The position numbers were made by a program, and so were the translations under genes. From Blasia pusilla (Eukaryota; Marchantiophyta; Marchantiopsida; Blasiales), in contig CM114275.1 in NCBI GenBank assembly GCA_050084515.1, forward strand, positions 7,254,001 through 7,318,000: a DNA stretch of 64,000 nt, in the 5' to 3' direction. Below are positions 37,338-48,413 of this stretch, in pieces (the stretch's first letter is position 1; the number at the start of each line of letters is the position of its first letter). A model generated the notes under the pieces. It ran no database searches, had not been told where the DNA came from, and saw only the letters and a program-made list of their open reading frames with translations.

Positions 37338-38195
37338 TTGCTTGCCATTTTATCATTAACACTATGGATGTTGTTTCAGAATAAAGTAGGCACCTCAAGG
37401 CCTTGGCAAGCGAAGTTTAAAATTATTTGGTTGGGTATCGTTAGCAACAAACCCATCGTGTTTCAAGACCATAATGTAGGCTCATGCAAAAGAGTTAAGG
37501 TTGAAAGAACGCCAAAAAATGCACCAGAGGAGCGTGGCATTGCAACCTCACGTGACGCCCAAGTGGAGACAGTGGTAGATACACAAGATGCTGCCATTCA
37601 TGAAGTCATTGATCAATTGAGAGAAGAGTTGAAAGATGGTGCATCCAAGCACGAGAGTGGAGAGCATGTTATAAATCTAGTTGCCATGTCAAGCCCTGTT
37701 GTTCCTCGTTCGCCTACACAACCTGATGGACTTGAAATTGGACGCAAGGAATGGGATGAGCAAGATGCGCATGCAGTCCAAAATTTGGAGTGGCCATCAC
37801 AAGGGTTTGGAAGTCTTGGCATATCCAATTGGAATGCACAACAACTCGTTACATCACAACCTTGGGACTTTTTAGTTGTCTCCCAATGGGTGAACAATGG
37901 AGCTTCTGAACACGGGAAAAAATCAGCTAAGATGGTTGAGAAGGGGAATTTGCAAGAAACACCAACAAACAAAAGAGAAGCAGATGGAGACCTACCAAGA
38001 CCAAGAGCAATGCCAGTTGCAGCGTCAGCAAACATACCCATATTTTTGGTGGATCGGGATTGCCAAACATTGGAGATGACATCAATCGAGAGGGGTTCTC
38101 AAACAACGCATCGGATCTTATTGGATTGGGACATGCACACTTTGGATGTGGTGAACATTACTAGGGCTCTCAAACACCAGAACTTCAGATTGTGA
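37338..38195 (+). CDS. unrecognised 285-residue ORF in the transposon-like region
   Basis: The longest frame of the region, hydrophilic, with a basic stretch (GSCKRVKVERTPKN) and an acidic, Glu-rich middle. It carries no motif I recognise. It lies on the same strand as the ORFs at 36097 and 39687 and could be a later exon of the same decayed element-borne gene; TTTCAG at about 37375-37380 could be a splice acceptor inside it. Confidence 0.3.
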   Translation: MLAILSLTLWMLFQNKVGTSRPWQAKFKIIWLGIVSNKPIVFQDHNVGSCKRVKVERTPKNAPEERGIATSRDAQVETVVDTQDAAIHEVIDQLREELKDGASKHESGEHVINLVAMSSPVVPRSPTQPDGLEIGRKEWDEQDAHAVQNLEWPSQGFGSLGISNWNAQQLVTSQPWDFLVVSQWVNNGASEHGKKSAKMVEKGNLQETPTNKREADGDLPRPRAMPVAASANIPIFLVDRDCQTLEMTSIERGSQTTHRILLDWDMHTLDVVNITRALKHQNFRL

Positions 38196-38514
38196 GTAGA
38201 TTATGTCAAATGAATATAATTCTTACAATGGATCAGCAAGTGCAAGCATATTCTTGTGCACCCGTAATGGTCACTCGAGGTTGTCAAAATGAGCCTATAT
38301 AGATAGTCACTAGGCATTTCCAGACAGAGATTGTCTTTGCAATCAACCAATTCATTCAAACTTATTCAAATCCAATATTGGTTCATGGATTTGCCCAAAC
38401 TGAGGGGTGTTATTTCTTGTACTATGATCATAATGGTGTTGTGAAACGACGACCCCCTATGCTAAGTGAAGAATATTGGTATTCAGCTCAGGCCCCATCT
38501 TAGCTGAAAATAAA

Positions 38515-38985
38515 GAATAGTAAAAATGGCACACCCGGCCTAAAACTCTACTCCTAAATCTACATCGGCATATCGAGCCTTATCCACCCTGCGCTATTAA
38601 GGAATCTGGACGCTAGCACCCTAGTCCTATCTCACACACATACAAGAGAGGTGCTTCAATGGCCCAACACGAGAAAGATGGCTTGGGAAAGCCATCTTCC
38701 TCCCTTATATAGGATTGGGAAGAGCAAAAAGGCTCTTCCCCTAAAAATAGCTATCCTCCTCGTAACCTACGTGCACAGGTTACTAGGGGCGGATGACCTG
38801 GTCAACAAGTCACCTGACTGTGAAAGACCTCAACAAGAAAGTTGTCAGAAACGACGTTCTTGACACAATAGACCTATCCTCAACCTCATCCAACACCGTG
38901 GGACAAAGTAACACTCAAGGCAGTCCGTTGGCTCCTACGCCCTATCCACGATACATCTAGGCCTATATGCTACTCGGATGTGACA
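38515..38985 (-). repeat. probable solo LTR of another retrotransposon
   Basis: On the minus strand it starts TGTCACATCCGAG and ends TTATTTTCA (TG...CA). A TATA-like CTATATAAGGGAGG lies inside (about 38698-38712), as in an LTR promoter. No target duplication was found, so the ends are tentative. Confidence 0.45.
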
Positions 38986-39686
38986 GGCATGAAGAGAAGG
39001 CTGGTTGTGAGTGGCGGCTAATCAATTTGCGATGAAAGTTAGATCATTCTATACCTGAAGAACATCCATCTTCAGAGTTGGAGGTGCCACCGGCCATGAA
39101 GAGTGGTCAGGACATATTTCTGCACGAAATCAGCAACAAGGTGGAGGTGATTTTGTTGTTGGAGAAAATCCAACGTTTCCATCAACAAGCGTCGAGGTAA
39201 TGACATAAACACCTAGCCTAAATCTTCAAAGCTTAGAAACACAAAATTCTTAGGCATACACAAGGAGACTACTTCCCATTTCATGTGGCTATTCTCAGTC
39301 TTGGATTCTTTGCGATTTTTGTGCTTGGAGGCTTCTTAAAGTTTTCATTTATTGCACTCACATAAGCTTGGTGGAGTCACCTAGCGCCTATTTACAATGC
39401 ATGGTGCTTATTCATACTCTTGGTCTAAAAATACACTCTTGGGGTTTAGCTTATTTTTCAGAGGTACCAGGTAGAATACGTCTCCTGGCAGCTAGAATAC
39501 GTCACATGGCGGCTATTTACAGTTCACGGCTGTTATTTGTAGACCCCTTAGCTTCTTCCTAGTTTTGCTAATTTTTGAATGTTTGGAGGCTATTTACAGT
39601 CTATAAGGGTGTTGTGCTTTTCTCATACGTTTGTGTTTCCTATGGTACAGGAGGATAACTAAGCACCACATGAGGATAACCAAGCA

Positions 39687-40133
39687 ATGTCACCCTCAAG
39701 GGAGAGTGAGCCGACAATTGTTGATGAGCGAATATTTGAATTGTGCATGTCGTATGTAGGTGTCAAGCTTGAGCATTCAACACATCTCCACTATTGGGAG
39801 GATAAAATACATCGAAGAGAAAAATCAACTGCTAAGTTAGAAAAGTACCTAGATGTCTTGGAGAACAAGCACACCACCTTGATATGTGAGAGGGAGGAAC
39901 TTTTCTTAACCCTAGAACTATCTAGCTATGACTCAGCTGCATTATGGTTGGAAGCATTGGATAGAGTGTCGGCAATGAAAGAAACCATTACTAGGATTTT
40001 AGTCGTCACAACTAAACTCTTCACAATGTAGGGTATTTCATATGAGGAGGGAGATGAACAATCAACCCTAGGGAAAGCTCTTAAGGAGATTCAAAAATTG
40101 GAGAGGCTTTCTACAACTATTGAGGAGTAGGAG
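39687..40133 (+). pseudogene. coiled-coil ORF, unrecognised
   Basis: A 114-residue frame followed, after a TAG at 40029, by about 30 more in-frame residues. The sequence is Glu/Lys/Leu-rich with heptad-like spacing (KLEKYLDVLENKHTTLICER). Function unknown; it probably belongs to the same decayed element as the ORFs at 36097 and 37338. Confidence 0.35.
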
Positions 40134-41562
40134 TGACATGGTTCTATTTGACTCGAGTTTACATCTTAATGTACTAAATTTTTCTTCACTTAAATTGGAT
40201 AGTAAAGATTTTCTTTCTTCATGACTTCTAGAAGTGGTTGGTGAGTCTAATTATCCTAAGTGTTTGTAATGACCAAATCTCATCTCCAGAATTGTTGTTG
40301 TTTCATTGGCTAACAATTGAATTTATTTTTAGCCACAGGAAGAGTTATATCAAAGAAAGTGAGATCCACTGAACAATGGATAAAAATTGACACTTTTATT
40401 ACTGAATTCAAGTTAAACCAAGTACATGTCCTTCTAGAACACTATCACGACTGTTAGGATAGATTGGTGGGATCTAGCAGAGCATCTGCACGAGTAGTGG
40501 AGGACAGGCCCAGGAGGTCAAGGATGGCCTGTTGAGGCCCAGGGAAACCTAAGAGAGCAGATTTCCCCTTCGTTTCGGCTCATTTGGAGCCATATTGAGA
40601 AACTTGCTAATTTAGGTAAGTACCATTTTGAAAACATGATTGACTTTCTAGTTTTTGGTAAGTGGCCCTTGACCCCCTATATCAAGTCAAGAGCCAAGGA
40701 GGTGACTTGGGAGAATAGGTTACCATGGAGAGAGCTTGGGAGAGGGGAGGGATATACCTCAAGGAGAGAAAGCTTGAAAGCTCATTCTCTCTTTGTTGAA
40801 CATATTGGCATGAGGCGGCGGAGCTATGGTCCCTTGCCTTGTGAGTGTAACCCAGCCTCTCATTAGGAGAATGGGTTTGATTTGACATGAGAGAGAGTGC
40901 ACACCTTTGAGAGCTATGATGTGAGATGGTGTAGAGAGAGATTGGATCTTACTTTACAAATATGAGAGAATGAGAGAAAGAGAGAAAGAGAGAGAATGAG
41001 AGAGTGAGAGAGTGAGAGAGCTTCATGGGGGAGCTCGCTGGTCACTCGATATTTTTGCAAGTTGGGGACCGTGTTTCCCGTTCAGCGGCTCATGGGAGTG
41101 CTCACCGGAGCAAGGGCTGCTTTGATTGTTCTTTGCATTTGCTGATTTTTCGTGTGGAAGAGTGGCGCGCGGAAGCCCTGCCCAATTTCTGATAGGGATT
41201 GATTATGGGAGCGGATTTCCCCATGTCAGTGCTCTCCGGAGCACCATGTAGCTTGCTGATTTGTATTTTTACAGTTTTTACATTTTGGTTGGGAGAAATC
41301 AGCGCGGAAGCGCTGCCAAATTTTGTGTAGGAGAAAGAGACATTGGGCTTTACAACATTCCCCTTTACTAGAATGTCAAATTCCAAATATTTTTTGCTGC
41401 CGTTATAGATTGTGAAGCTGTGTACATTGTGCAACAAACAATACGCAATTTGGAGTTGCGAGTAAAAAGTTATGGTCAATCTTGCAAAATTTTCATTGCT
41501 AGGCAAATTTTAGGGTTAAATTGTTCAAACCCTAAACCAACTGCCACCGTCATAGTCACCGT

Positions 41563-42118
41563 CTCAAGTCAACGGTCAGCCATCACCTTCGACGTCAGCC
41601 ATCATTGTCAATGGTCAACCATCACCGTCAACGGTCCACCGTCCACCGGCCATCGGCCACTGTCGGCCGTTGCTGTTGCCCAACGTTGCTCAGAGCCGCA
41701 TTTGACTGTTGTCCACCCTTTGGTTTCCATGACCGCCATTACGGAGTGGAGGGTCTTCCACGACATTCGTTGATTTTCTTACTTGCGTCGACACCACGTA
41801 CTTTGTTTTGGACGCCACCGTCATCGAAGTTTTGTCGTCAACCAATGATGGCAGATGACCTCCGGTTATGGTGTTTGAGTTTTGATTTCATGCTGCTATG
41901 TTGTGATTGGTAGCCATTCGACGACGATCGAGTACCGTGCCGTGCCGCTCGTGGCCGCACCGCACCGTCTCGATCACGGAGCCGCACCGTCATTGTGGAG
42001 CAGAGTGTGGGTTTATTGTTGATTGAGGAGGGTATGCCGTCGAGTGTCGCATCCCACCATCGAGGGCCGTGCCGTTCGTAGCCATTCCATGCCGCCTGCC
42101 ACGCCGCATATTTCCGCA
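41563..42118 (+). repeat. extra GTC/CCG-rich insert in the leader of element C
   Basis: Elements B and C match on both sides (CATAGTCA before, CACTGTCTAYCGAGGAGTTTT after), but C holds about 555 additional bases with short imperfect repeats such as GTCAACGGTC, CCATCACCGTC and CCGCACCG. No coding sense is seen. Confidence 0.5.
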
Positions 42119-42599
42119 CTGTCTATCGAGGAGTTTTGAGCAGCGTTAGTAGGAGAGGAGTATGACTTGCTAATTGGAGGAGTTGTCTCCATGACCAAGT
42201 TGGGGTCGAGATTTGCAATTGCTGAGGAGTGACATCGACGTGTGTTCAAGTTACCCATTCTGGTCCTTTATCCTACACGCATGAGGGATTCTGGGATTTG
42301 GGTAGTTTATTTGGGGATATTGGGTTGTGTGGATGCTGAGAGCATTATTTATGTATGTGGTTTAGGGGACATAGACCTGTGTGGGATGTCCTGAGTTGAG
42401 GGTAGGTTGTCGATGAGATGATAGCCTGGTCGATTTGCCGCACCACGCTGCTTGTTGCCGCGCGTTACACGTCTCGGGGAGGGAGAGTGTAGATTGAGTG
42501 CCGCATGTTTGGGATGAGTGATTGAGGGATTACTTGCGAGGTTGAGAGTGATCGTGTGAGAGGGGCACGAGGGCCATCACGACGTCCTTTCAGGATTTT

Positions 42600-43260
42600 G
42601 AGAGGCGAGGTAGTGGACCTGAGAGAAGCTATGGAGGGTTTACCCGGAGTGGTGTGAGGTTTCGAGGGTCTCCACGTGAGAGACCACCTCGATCTCCTTC
42701 TGTGTCGTCTTCAGACGAGGGGGAGTGTGTAGAGGAGTGTGCTAGTGATCCACCGTTCATATTGAGTGGTCCTACCAGTTGAGCGTACGAGATGGACGAC
42801 CGGGGTAGAGGACCGCGTAGGTTTTCGGGTGCTATAGGCACCATAGAGCTACACGACTTCATTGCGGAGTTTAGGAGTTGGTGTGACTCATAGAGGGCTA
42901 GGAACTCTAGAGAGTTCAACCTGTTTACAACATGGAATGGTATGTTCCAGCATTAAGAGGGGGCACCCATGGACGATTACCATGAGTTCTCCCACAGATA
43001 TGCCCTGGAGATTGAGGCATGGCAACTCTACTATGACCCACACTTTGTGTCATGGACAAAGCCGTTCCCAGATGAGGAGGAGGAGTCGGGAGAGGCTACT
43101 TCCTCTTCCACTAGTGATGTTTTAGGAGGGATCACTCGCACTGGAGCAGTTGCACCGTCTAGTTGGGTTCGTCCCAAGTTCAACCCATGGTTGAGTTCTT
43201 TGTTGAGTTCAGGGCGAGCTACCAAGGGGTACCGACGGAGAGTAGTTGCAGAGCATCCAT
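42600..43260 (+). pseudogene. gag fragment of element C
   Basis: Contains AIGTIELHDFIAEFRSWC and GAPMDDYHEFSHRYALEIEAW, matching the gags of A and B. Two stops (TAG at about 42889 where B has CAG, and TAA at about 42954 where B has TTA for Leu) break the frame. The zinc-knuckle part is deleted: after about 43300 the sequence goes straight to the protease-proximal region. Confidence 0.7.
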
Positions 43261-43469
43261 GACTTCCTGAGACGCCCGGGTGAGAGTTTGCATGAGGCTT
43301 ACAGACTAGGCTTCCTCAGTCTTTCACGTTGTCCGAGGCGATGAGGACCCCATCGATGGAGCCTGATCAAAGTTCCTTGAGAGTTGGTGATGTTGTTGGT
43401 GTGTAGGCACAAAGGTCGATGGGAGAAGCGAGTACGACGACTCCTATTTTTGATGCTTAGGAGGGGCAT

Positions 43470-44551
43470 GTGTCGAGCACGTTGCTGGGGGCGGCCACCG
43501 TTGTGTACCGCACTCCTTTATTTTCTGCTTCCGATGTTATGACGTTGGGGGTACGCCTTTCGAGGCTTTTCGGTTGGTCACTACGCTATGTGAGCGTGGA
43601 GTTTCTGCATCATGTTCAGGTGATTTCAAAGAAAGTGATGGACCTGCCCTTGGAGCAGATGCTCGGGCCGTCCACGTCAGATTCATGGCAGGCTGCAGCT
43701 GCTAGGATGCCGGAGATGCCCGCTAGACCCGCAATAGAGCGTGCCATGGCTTCTCCTTGTCTTTTGTTGCTGGATAACCAAGGAGAGGTCTTCCAGTTGG
43801 TGAGTCTCGGAGGTAGAGCTTTTAGTCCACAGCGCGTCTTGTTGGATTCAGGAGTGCAACCCCTGATATTAGGGAAAGCGTCATTGAGAGGATTGGGCTT
43901 GACGAGAGCCGATGTGGAGCGTTGTCCATTTCGGTTATAGACATCCTTGGATGGAGCGAGTACCACACACTATATCACCCGACACGAGGTCATGGTGAGG
44001 ATTCGCTGGGACATCCTAGAGATGAGTCTGTGGTGCGAGCCAAGGCGATAGTGACTGATGGAGAGTCTTACAATGTCTTGGTTGGTGGAGCAGTGTTATA
44101 CCCGATGGGGTTTTCCTTGGATTATTGGGAGGAGTCAACGTCCTACAGACCAAGATGGAAGTTAGGTGATGGGCGCCTTAGCTCATTACCCGTTCGATTC
44201 ACAGGTGCAGTGATCAAGCCATGGCCAAGAGAGATGGCGACCTTAGCAGCATTTAGCAGTGCCATCACTTGGCCTAGTGATTTTATTGAGGGACACGTCC
44301 ATGTAGAGGATATTCCCATTCCAGAAATTTGTATGGAGAGGAGTGTTATGGTAGCCGCATCATTCCGTGGAGGAGAGGTGTCGTTGTGGGGCTCGAGTGA
44401 GGAGCTTCGACGATTGGCAGATGAGCATATGCAGACCGCGTGGAGCGAGGCATTTGCACTGGAGCGTGACGGGTATGAGGAACCCGAGGTAGCAAGAAGT
44501 GCTACGATGACACCCTTGGATACCACATCCATTATGTGGTGTATCCCATAG
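43470..44551 (+). pseudogene. protease and linker domain of element C
   Basis: Retropepsin-like motif VLLDSGVQPLILGKA (about 43837-43881) and ESYNVLVGGAVLYPMGF (about 44062-44112). A TAG at about 43938 falls where B has CAG. The linker up to methyltransferase motif I (MERSVMVAASFRGGEVSLWG, about 44333-44392) is the longest open copy of this conserved, unrecognised domain. Confidence 0.75.
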
Positions 44552-45300
44552 GAGGGTATTCGAGTGTTAGATCTCTTTGGAGGGATTAGCACCGGGTTAG
44601 CTGCTGTTTTGCAGGCAGGAGTGAGATTACATCAGTACATGTATGTGGAGAGTGATGATGTTGTGAGGTGTGTCTCACTACGACATGTGGTGGCAGCTTG
44701 ATTCGCCACGTTTTCCCGACTTATTGTTCAAGGCGTCCATGATGCAGAGGTACCAGAGTTCCCTACTGAGGGATATTTTGTTGTTGGGGGCGCAGGACTT
44801 AGAGCGGGTAGGGACCATTGATTTGGTCATTTCCGGTTGGCCATGTTAGGGCCAATCGAGTGCTGGACGAGGCAGCGGGTTGGTTGACCCTCGGTCCAGG
44901 TTGTTTAGGGAGATGTTGAGGGTCTTACGGAAGTTGCAGGAGCACCAGTCTCGTTCTCCAGCCTACATTCTGGAGAATGTGCCAATCTTAGAGACCTCAG
45001 GTCACAGGTGGTGACGAGTGCTCATTAGGTGCATGCCTAGATCGGCCCAGCATTGTTCCTGGATGCGGCCAGTATAGGTTCTAGAGCCCATCGCTTGCGT
45101 CTATGGTGGACCAACTTGGTGCCCCATGCGGTGTTACGGAGAGCGTATGCAAGAGTAGAGTGCCCCTCCCATTTCTTAGTGGATTCCATTCTAGATCCAG
45201 GTTGTTGCTCACAGGCAGTGAGGCACGACGATTGACCACCGTTGACTGTGGTCAACAGGGTAGGCAGGCCGCGGGCAGCCTTCCCCACGTTTGTGAGTGT
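44552..45300 (+). pseudogene. DNMT3-like cytosine methyltransferase of element C
   Basis: Motif I is GIRVLDLFGGISTGLAAVL (about 44553-44610). Motif IV reads ISGWPC and then a TAG where CAG is expected (about 44829-44851). A LENVPIL motif VI lies at about 44970-44990. The motif VIII-like segment GSRAHRLRLWWTNL, resembling the AHRARYFWGN block of DNMT3, is intact (about 45078-45119), and VVNRVGRPRAAFPTFVS follows. The sequence then breaks off into the end of the PHD finger, losing motif X. Several stops and frame changes; no active enzyme. Confidence 0.75.
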
Positions 45301-45502
45301 CCCAGATGTACATAGAGGAGATACTAAGCAGGTTTCGATTTTGACTTTTTCTGTTACATGGATGACAGGAAGGCAACTAAGGATGAGGCCACATGAGCAT
45401 CCGGCCTTTCTGCTCTTGGCGTCCTAGAGATGTATGTCGTGGTAGGTAGGGATAGATGGCTATATGGAGTTACAAGGACCTAACCACCAACTAGGGGGGC
45501 GA

Positions 45503-45629
45503 TTGGAGATATTTTGGTACTTCTCCCCTCTGTGTTTGGATGCCATGAGTTAGCATGGGATCGTGTGTGTTTTTGTGTGTGTACGATGACAGCGATGTAT
45601 GTTGTGTAGCGATGTGTATGCACACGACA
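45503..45629 (+). repeat. 3' terminal block B of element C
   Basis: Begins TTGGAGATATTTTGGTACTT right after the tract GGGGGGCGA (45494-45502) and ends CACGACA at the target duplication. Same as B1 and B2 in elements B and D. No A2-B2 copy follows. Confidence 0.8.
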
Positions 45630-45633
45630 ACAC

Positions 45634-46590
45634 TCATATCGTCTTGGAACATCCACTCCACCATCGAGAGCTTCCTTCAGAAAATCAACTAATGTCCTAT
45701 TAGCCGCCAGAGAGGTACAAAGTCCATGACGAACTTCTTGAAGTTGAGTGTGAAGAACATCCACGTTAGTTGCTATGTCTTCAAGGTTCTTTTGCAGTCC
45801 TTCAGCTTGTACTAGGACGGTGTGCAATGTAACATGCAAGTTTTGTTGCAAGCCTTCATGGAGATGATGCTCTCGAAAGGAGCAAGTGACATCTTCCAAT
45901 GATGCAACCGAGGTTTTATCTGCCACGTGAGGGTCATGATCGACATTCACCACAAGCGGTAGTGACTGTCTAGGCAGAAAAATATTCTGAGTGGCGGTAT
46001 GAACTATACTTTCCCGTGCTCCTACTCTATGTTCCAGAAGAAATATCCAATTGCCACTTGATTGTGTCTGAACATGAGATACCTGCTCTTTGATGCTTAT
46101 CTTCTCAAAATTGACAGCAGTCATGCCCATAATCGCATCTCCACCTTGCCAAATGATAAAACGGTGCAGAGTTTCTGGCACATAATCTACCACATCATAG
46201 TCAATTAAACAAAGGAAAAACATCCACCTTGTCATTGATCCATATTTGCCACATAAATGATCACTTGCTCGGATGTTTCTTTGCAGGCTCTATACTCCTA
46301 TTGCAATTGCCACTATGTTTGTCACGCGTAAACGCACATGCAAGGTATGTACACCGTCTTGATTCATTTGTAAGAACTTGCACAACCCTACCATGAACCC
46401 AGGTCGGAGGGAATCCCATTTTTCCTGATCTCTCCTTGTCCAAGACACTTGACCTCGATACCAACATTTCTCCTTGCCTTGCAAACATTGCTCCGGCCTT
46501 GGAGAAACTCTGTATTTAGTCGCCGATCCCACTCTTAATGATTTCTCGCCGATTTGGAATCCTCCTCTCCACGTTTCTTGCCTTCTACAC
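45634..46590 (-). pseudogene. unrecognised ORFs interrupted by element C
   Basis: Two minus-strand frames (46640-46290 and 46235 leftwards) of unknown function. The second is helical and Gln/Glu/His-rich (LQKNLEDIATNVDVLHTQLQ) and probably forms a coiled coil. It runs directly into the insertion point of element C; across the insertion, the frame appears to stay open for roughly 40 further codons on the left side (40442 downwards). It contains the string TGGCGGCTA shared with the 35-40 kb and MULE regions. Confidence 0.35.
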
Positions 46591-47400
46591 TTGAGACTTC
46601 TATCAACCACGCCCTCCTTCACCACATTGATGAACTCCATTTTTCACAAAGAAATGGATGAGTATGTTATCATCTATATCGATGACATACTTATCTATTC
46701 GAAGTCACTAGAGGAGCACGTTCGACATGTGAGAGCGGTCTTGTCTAAGCTAAGGGCAAATCAGCTGTATGCGAATGTAGAGAAGAGCGAATTCGGTTTG
46801 AGAAATATCAAATTCTTGGGGCACGTGGTCAGTGCAGATGGCGTCAATCTAGACATGGAAAAGGTAAAGGCGATTTCCGAGTGGGAACCCCCATCCACTG
46901 TAAAGGGGATGAGGAGGTTCATAGGTGCGGTGCAATTTTACCGTACTTATGTGAAAAACTTTTCGGGAATTATGAGACCTCTCACGGATTGGACAGCAAA
47001 GTTTGCCAACACGACTTGGACCCAGGAAGTTAATGAGGCATTCAACCGAGTGAAGCAGATTCTATCGTAGGAACCAGTGTTAAAGCTGCCGGAGTTTGAC
47101 AAACCATTCGAAGTGCATACCGATGCTAGTGATTTTGCGGTTGCAGGAATGTTGGTGCAAGAAGGGAAACCGGTGGCATATGAGAGCAAGAAGCTTAGCG
47201 ATACTGAAAGGAGGTGGCCTACTCACGAGAAAGAGTTGTTCGTGGTGGTACATTGCTTGAGGAAGTGGCGGCATTATCTAGGGCTCCACAGGACTCGAGT
47301 ATTCACCGATAATATATCACTCAAGTATTTTGAGACCCAGGATCGAGTGACACCAAACAATTGCGATGGCATGATACCTTGGCGCTGATGGATGTTGAGT
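46590..47400 (+). pseudogene. chromovirus RT (partial) and RNase H
   Basis: RT retains FTTLMNSIFHKEMDEYV and the catalytic YIDD box (VIIYIDDILIYSKS, about 46669-46710), then the thumb (FLGHVVSADGV, MRRFIGAVQFYR). A TAG at about 47068 falls where Gln is expected before EPVLKLP. RNase H has FEVHTDASDFAVAGMLVQEG and HEKELFVVVHCLRKWRHYL. A frame change occurs near 47370. Polymerase/RNase H of a typical plant chromovirus. Confidence 0.9.
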
Positions 47401-48410
47401 TGATTCATAAGCCAGGTAAAGATAATGTGATTCCAGATGCGTTAAGTCGCAAGGAGGAACACATGCCGTCGACGACACAGGTCTTGAGAGCAATGTTCCC
47501 TAAGGAAACAGATCTGGAAAGAAGGATTTGTGAAGGATATATGAAGGATGCTCAAGCAGGGAAATACCTGAGGAAGTTGAAGCAAGGTGAGAAGGTGGCC
47601 AACATAAGTTTGAGGCACGGTTTACTAACGTTCAAACAGAGTAGGATCTATGTAGGGCAAGGCAGGATGCGAACCAAGGTGTTAGCGGAATGTCACGACG
47701 GGCCCTTGGCAAGACATAAAGGAGAGAAATCTACGCTTGCTATTCTGGCGAAGCGGTTCTTTTGGCCCAACATGAAAGAGGATGTTGCTCAATATGTGAA
47801 GACCTGTGTGACCTGCCAAGCAAATCGAGTCTCTTATGATAAGAAACATGGCTTACTGCATCCCTTGCCGATCCCCGAAGGACCCTTGCAAAGTGTGAGT
47901 ATGGATTTCATCACGAGTCTTCCGGAATCTGAGGGATACAACGCTATACTTGTGATTGTTGATCGGTTTAGCAAGTTGGCGAGATTCGTGCCGACGGTGG
48001 ATTCCGCAACGGCGTATACGACGGCGCAACTATTCCTTGATAGCTGGTGGCGTGCTCATGGTTTGTCGAGGAGCATTATTTCAGATCGGGATCCAAAGTT
48101 TGTGATGCTTTCGGAAGCACTTGTTCGAAAGGTTTAAGACCAAGCTGAGTTTGACGGCTTTCCACCCTGACGGATGGACAAATTGAAAAGGTAAACTCTA
48201 TCGTGAATCAGTACTTAAGGAATTATGTCGGTCTTTGATCAACGCGATTGGGTCGTGGCTAAGCATGGCGGAATATGCTACAACTCGACCAAGCATTCGA
48301 ATCGAGAATCTCCGTTTCTCCTGGCAAATGGACGAGAGCCAAAAGGGCCTCTTGATCTAGCCCTTTCGAAGGGTACTACATTGGCATGAACACGACAAGC
48401 GACGGCAGCA
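47361..48410 (+). pseudogene. chromovirus integrase
   Basis: Starts with the RNase H end (HKPGKDNVIPDALSRKEEH). The zinc-binding part has the His pair of CHDGPLARHKGE and CVTCQANR. The catalytic core has MDFITSLPESEGYNAILVIV and IISDRDPKF. After 48137 the frame breaks, with a frameshift in the region of the catalytic Glu, so the enzyme is dead. Confidence 0.85.
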
Positions 48411-48413
48411 AGT

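Larger units (their letters stand above)
40443..45629 (+). mobile_element. element C: methyltransferase retroelement flanked by 4-bp target duplication
   Basis: Bounded by ACAC at 40439-40442 and at 45630-45633. It starts with block A (TATCACGACTGTTAGGATA, 40443-40957) and leader, followed by gag, protease, linker and methyltransferase, then jumps to the last codons of the PHD finger (about 45300), the G-rich tract 45494-45502 and a single block B ending CACGACA at 45629. RT, RNase H, integrase and most of the PHD finger are missing, as are the gag zinc knuckles. The two ends are different sequences, so no terminal direct repeat exists. Confidence 0.85.

Noticed and set aside
41838-42258. Minus-strand Arg-rich frames in the element C leader
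   Set aside because: They arise from GC-rich repeats in the leader insert and resemble no protein.
44552-45300. A host DNA methyltransferase gene
   Set aside because: The same segment occurs at the same place in three retroelement copies, between protease and RT, so it belongs to the element.
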